Positions 51,120 through 53,088 of a stretch of DNA of 53,088 bases are shown in pieces. Position 1 is the stretch's first letter. The number at the start of each line of letters is the position of its first letter. The notes under the pieces are model-generated. The model did no database searches, was not told where the DNA came from, and was given only the letters and a program-made list of their open reading frames with translations. The DNA comes from Mogibacterium sp. (lineage in GTDB: Bacteria; Bacillota; Clostridia; Peptostreptococcales; Anaerovoracaceae), in contig JAFRDH010000006.1 in NCBI GenBank assembly GCA_017403955.1, positions 1-53,088 of the forward strand. Direction: 5' to 3'. Both the position numbers and the translations under genes were made by a program.

Positions 51120-52487
51120 TTATTCTGCCGGTTGAGGCGGTACGCATTTTATTGCTTCCGCCAGATCTTCGTCCGTAGGAATGTAGTCTGTCATCGTGCC
51201 GTCGTTGAACTGCTGATATGCAACGAGATCAAAGTATCCCGTTCCGGAAAGACCGAAGAGTATCGTTTTGGCCTCTCCGCTCTCTTTGCATTCCAGTGCG
51301 ACATCTATTGCCGCCTTGATCGCGTGACTGCTTTCAGGCGCCGGGAGTATTCCTTCCGCTCTTGCAAAAGTCTCTGCTGCTCTGAATACTTCTGTCTGTT
51401 CATAAGCGACCGCTTCCATCATCCCCTGATCATACAGTTCGGATATTATGGTGCTCATTCCGTGGAATCTCAAGCCCCCGGCATGAATTGGCGATGGAAT
51501 GAATTTGTTCCCGAGAGTATACATTTTGGCAAGAGGGCAGACATTTCCTGTATCGCAGAAGTCATACATGTATTTTCCTCTTGTGAGGCTCGGACATGAT
51601 GCAGGCTCAGCTGCAATGAATCTGTAATTCTTTTCGCCTCTCAGCTTTTCTCCCATAAAAGGTGCGATGAGTCCGCCAAGATTGGATCCGCCTCCGGTAC
51701 AGCCTATGATGACATCCGGTTGAACACCAATCTTTTTGAGTGCAGTGTATGCTTCCTGCCCTATTACGCTCTGATGAAGCAAAACCTGATTGAGCACACT
51801 TCCGAGAACATATCTGTATCCTTCTGTTCCGACAGCGACTTCCACAGCTTCTGAAATAGCACAGCCAAGGCTTCCTGTTGTTCCCGGGAACTGTTCGAGA
51901 AGATCCCTTCCGATATTCGTTGTATCCGATGGTGAAGCGACTACATCTGCGCCATATGTGCGCATGACCTCGCGACGGAACGGTTTCTGATCATATGATC
52001 CTTTAACCATGAAAACTTTGCACTTCAGGCCGAAATGCGAGCATGCCATCGACAGAGCCGTCCCCCACTGACCGGCTCCGGTCTCAGTCGTAACCCCTTT
52101 CAGACCCTGCTTTTTGGCGTAGTATGCCTGAGCTGCTGCTGAATTGAGCTTGTGTGAACCGGAAGTATTATTACCCTCAAATTTGAAATAGATAGCTGCA
52201 GGTGTTCCGAGCTGTTTCTCGAGATTGTACGCACGGATAACAGGCGATGGTCTGTATATCTTGTAATAATCTCTTATCTCCTCAGGGATCTCGATGTATC
52301 TTGTGTCATTATCGAGTTCCTGCGCTACAAGTTCTTCGCAGAATACGCCCGCAAGTTCTTCGGCCGTCATAGGCTGCATCGTGCCCGGGTTGAGCAGCGG
52401 CGCAGGCTTTTTCTTCATGTCTGCTCTGAGGTTGTAATAATGTGTAGGGATTTCCTGTTCTGTCAGATAGATGCGATAGTTTTCCAT
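51120..52487 (-). CDS. trpB: Tryptophan synthase beta chain, TrpB2 type
   Basis: The 455-residue PLP enzyme belongs to the TrpB2 (TrpB-like) family: an extended N-terminus beginning ENYRIYLTEQEIP, the PLP lysine in GSHKLNSA (near residue 113), ETGAGQWG (near 139) and the phosphate-binding GCTGGGSNLGG (near 255). It joins indole with serine to give tryptophan; trpA is absent here, so indole salvage is likely. The start follows AAGGAGAATCACAAA; 56 upstream codons lie in the T-box leader and are not used. Expression is controlled by a tRNA-Trp-sensing T box. Confidence 0.93.
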   Translation of the reverse strand: MENYRIYLTEQEIPTHYYNLRADMKKKPAPLLNPGTMQPMTAEELAGVFCEELVAQELDNDTRYIEIPEEIRDYYKIYRPSPVIRAYNLEKQLGTPAAIYFKFEGNNTSGSHKLNSAAAQAYYAKKQGLKGVTTETGAGQWGTALSMACSHFGLKCKVFMVKGSYDQKPFRREVMRTYGADVVASPSDTTNIGRDLLEQFPGTTGSLGCAISEAVEVAVGTEGYRYVLGSVLNQVLLHQSVIGQEAYTALKKIGVQPDVIIGCTGGGSNLGGLIAPFMGEKLRGEKNYRFIAAEPASCPSLTRGKYMYDFCDTGNVCPLAKMYTLGNKFIPSPIHAGGLRFHGMSTIISELYDQGMMEAVAYEQTEVFRAAETFARAEGILPAPESSHAIKAAIDVALECKESGEAKTILFGLSGTGYFDLVAYQQFNDGTMTDYIPTDEDLAEAIKCVPPQPAE

Positions 52488-52544
52488 TTTGTGATTCTCC
52501 TTTTCTCTAGTCTCTGATACGATATGTAACCTTGCTGTGCCTGA

Positions 52545-52840
52545 GTCAGGAGAAACAAAAACGCTCCTGTCCCGGCAAAATACATGCTGGGACAGAAGCA
52601 TAGCAATACAAACTTCTGCGGTGCCACCCGGCTTGGCAGAGTCGCCCCTGCCCACTCACTGCATACCATCATATGCATCATTTGTTAACGAAGTTTTCTC
52701 TCCGTCTCCCATACTCAGGATATTTATCCCTTTCCTGTTGCCCTCAGGAGTCCATTCAATCACGCCTCCGCATGCTGTCCTCTCACCATCGACAGCTCGC
52801 TCATATGTAAGCATCGTGACCTACTCACTCTCCCTCAAAG
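52545..52840 (-). ncRNA. T-box riboswitch, tRNA-Trp specific
   Basis: On the minus strand Stem I shows the loop-E features AGTA and GAA, followed by the specifier TGG (complement 52752-52754) and a purine. The T-box sequence GGGTGGCACCGCAGAAG is at complement 52613-52629. A terminator hairpin (CTGTCCC and GGGACAG, then TTTTTGTTT) at about 52551-52592 completes the leader. Uncharged tRNA-Trp would favour the antiterminator and expression of trpB2. Confidence 0.92.
52551..52592 (-). terminator. T-box terminator
   Basis: Stem CTGTCCC/GGGACAG around an A/T-rich loop, followed by GAGCG and TTTTTGTTT on the minus strand. Confidence 0.75.
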
Positions 52841-52864
52841 GTTTATTGGTATTAAATTACGCCA

Positions 52865-52893
52865 ACTATAGCATTAGCTTTGTGATTTGTCAA
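52865..52893 (-). promoter_or_regulatory. Promoter of the T-box/trpB2 transcript
   Basis: TTGACA (complement 52888-52893), exactly 17 nt, TATAGT (complement 52865-52870), just upstream of the T-box leader. Confidence 0.8.
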
Positions 52894-52948
52894 CAATGAT
52901 TGCGCAATTTTCTCCGCAATTTTGTGTTTTTCCCCAAACAAAGGGGAA

Positions 52949-52967
52949 GGAGACAGAGAACCGTCCC
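52949..52967 (+). repeat. REP-like repeat copy 3
   Basis: GGAGACAGAGAACCGTCCC, the same as copy 2, upstream of the trpB2 promoter. Confidence 0.65.
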
Positions 52968-52989
52968 CACCGTCGTCAAGCTATCGTCA

Positions 52990-53088
52990 ACTTAAGGCAA
53001 TAGCAATGTACCTTGAAAATTGAATAATGATTTAAGTACGGTAAAAATGCATAAAACCTAGGGAAAAAACTTGACAAAGCCCAGAACG
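52990..53088 (+). other. Possible rrn-associated sequence at the right edge
   Basis: CCTTGAAAATTGAATAATG resembles the TTGAAAAC block of rRNA leaders and spacers, and TTGACA (53072-53077) near the edge could be a -35 element. The window ends before a -10 can be seen, so this is only a weak suggestion. No gene is seen in 52894-53088. Confidence 0.25.

Noticed and set aside
1-53088. CRISPR arrays, prophage, insertion sequences and tRNA genes
   Set aside because: No repeat-spacer series, integrase or transposase gene, terminal inverted repeats or tRNA-like sequence was recognised.

Overview
The window suggests a strictly anaerobic, amino-acid- and pyruvate-fermenting Firmicute of the class Clostridia. 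The evidence is indolepyruvate and pyruvate:ferredoxin oxidoreductases, acetate kinase, a hydrogenase-like H2 sensor, L-box and T-box riboswitches, Gram-positive Shine-Dalgarno sequences and frequent TTG/GTG starts. A relative of Mogibacterium/Anaerovorax-type gut or oral anaerobes is possible, but I cannot fix the genus from sequence alone. No phage, IS element, CRISPR array or tRNA was seen. The left edge carries tandem promoters and a leader that look like the upstream region of an rRNA operon reading out of the window on the minus strand.

Layout. 0.1-5 kb: rrn-like leader, DUF308-like membrane protein, iorBA, pentapeptide-repeat protein. 4.9-7.8 kb: lysine riboswitch controlling an NhaC-family transporter (probable LysW), then an L,D-transpeptidase. 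7.9-12.7 kb: cell-wall pair (class B PBP plus an FHA-SEDS fusion) and glutaminyl-tRNA synthetase. 12.9-16 kb: sensory-type [FeFe]-hydrogenase-like protein with PAS domain, overlapping a SpoIIE-type phosphatase. 16-21 kb: two adjacent MacB/FtsX-like ABC exporters. 21-27 kb: central metabolism (class II aldolase, PFOR, acetate kinase). 27-33 kb: divergent histidine kinase/response regulator, a Glu/Ala-rich membrane protein, a free-Met-sulfoxide reductase with a zinc-ribbon partner, and a WYL regulator. 33-36 kb: two tandem HypB-like GTPases and a dicarboxylate/amino-acid:cation symporter. 36-45 kb: two copies of a paired FAD-oxidoreductase/flavin-[2Fe-2S]-reductase module in divergent orientation; the plus-strand copy is the tail of an operon that starts with a VWA protein, a leucine-rich-repeat protein and a MoxR-type AAA+ ATPase. 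45-48.5 kb: small lipoprotein and a nickel/cobalt ECF transporter. 48.5-52.9 kb: zinc-ribbon protein, CtlX-like hydrolase, tiny Cys-rich protein, AEC permease, and a TrpB2-type enzyme behind a T-box leader with a Trp specifier.

How it fits together. Ferredoxin-linked oxidation of 2-oxo acids and acetate formation give energy. An H2-sensing protein may report redox state through a phosphatase. Lysine and tryptophan supply are controlled by RNA sensors. Nickel uptake and HypB-like GTPases point to a nickel enzyme encoded elsewhere. The most unusual locus is 37-45 kb: a MoxR/VWA chaperone-like pair with an LRR protein, in one overlapping operon with a two-gene electron-transfer module that is also present as a separate divergent paralogue. 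I infer a redox enzyme (perhaps reducing C=C bonds) with a dedicated AAA+ maturation or remodelling system; its substrate is unknown.
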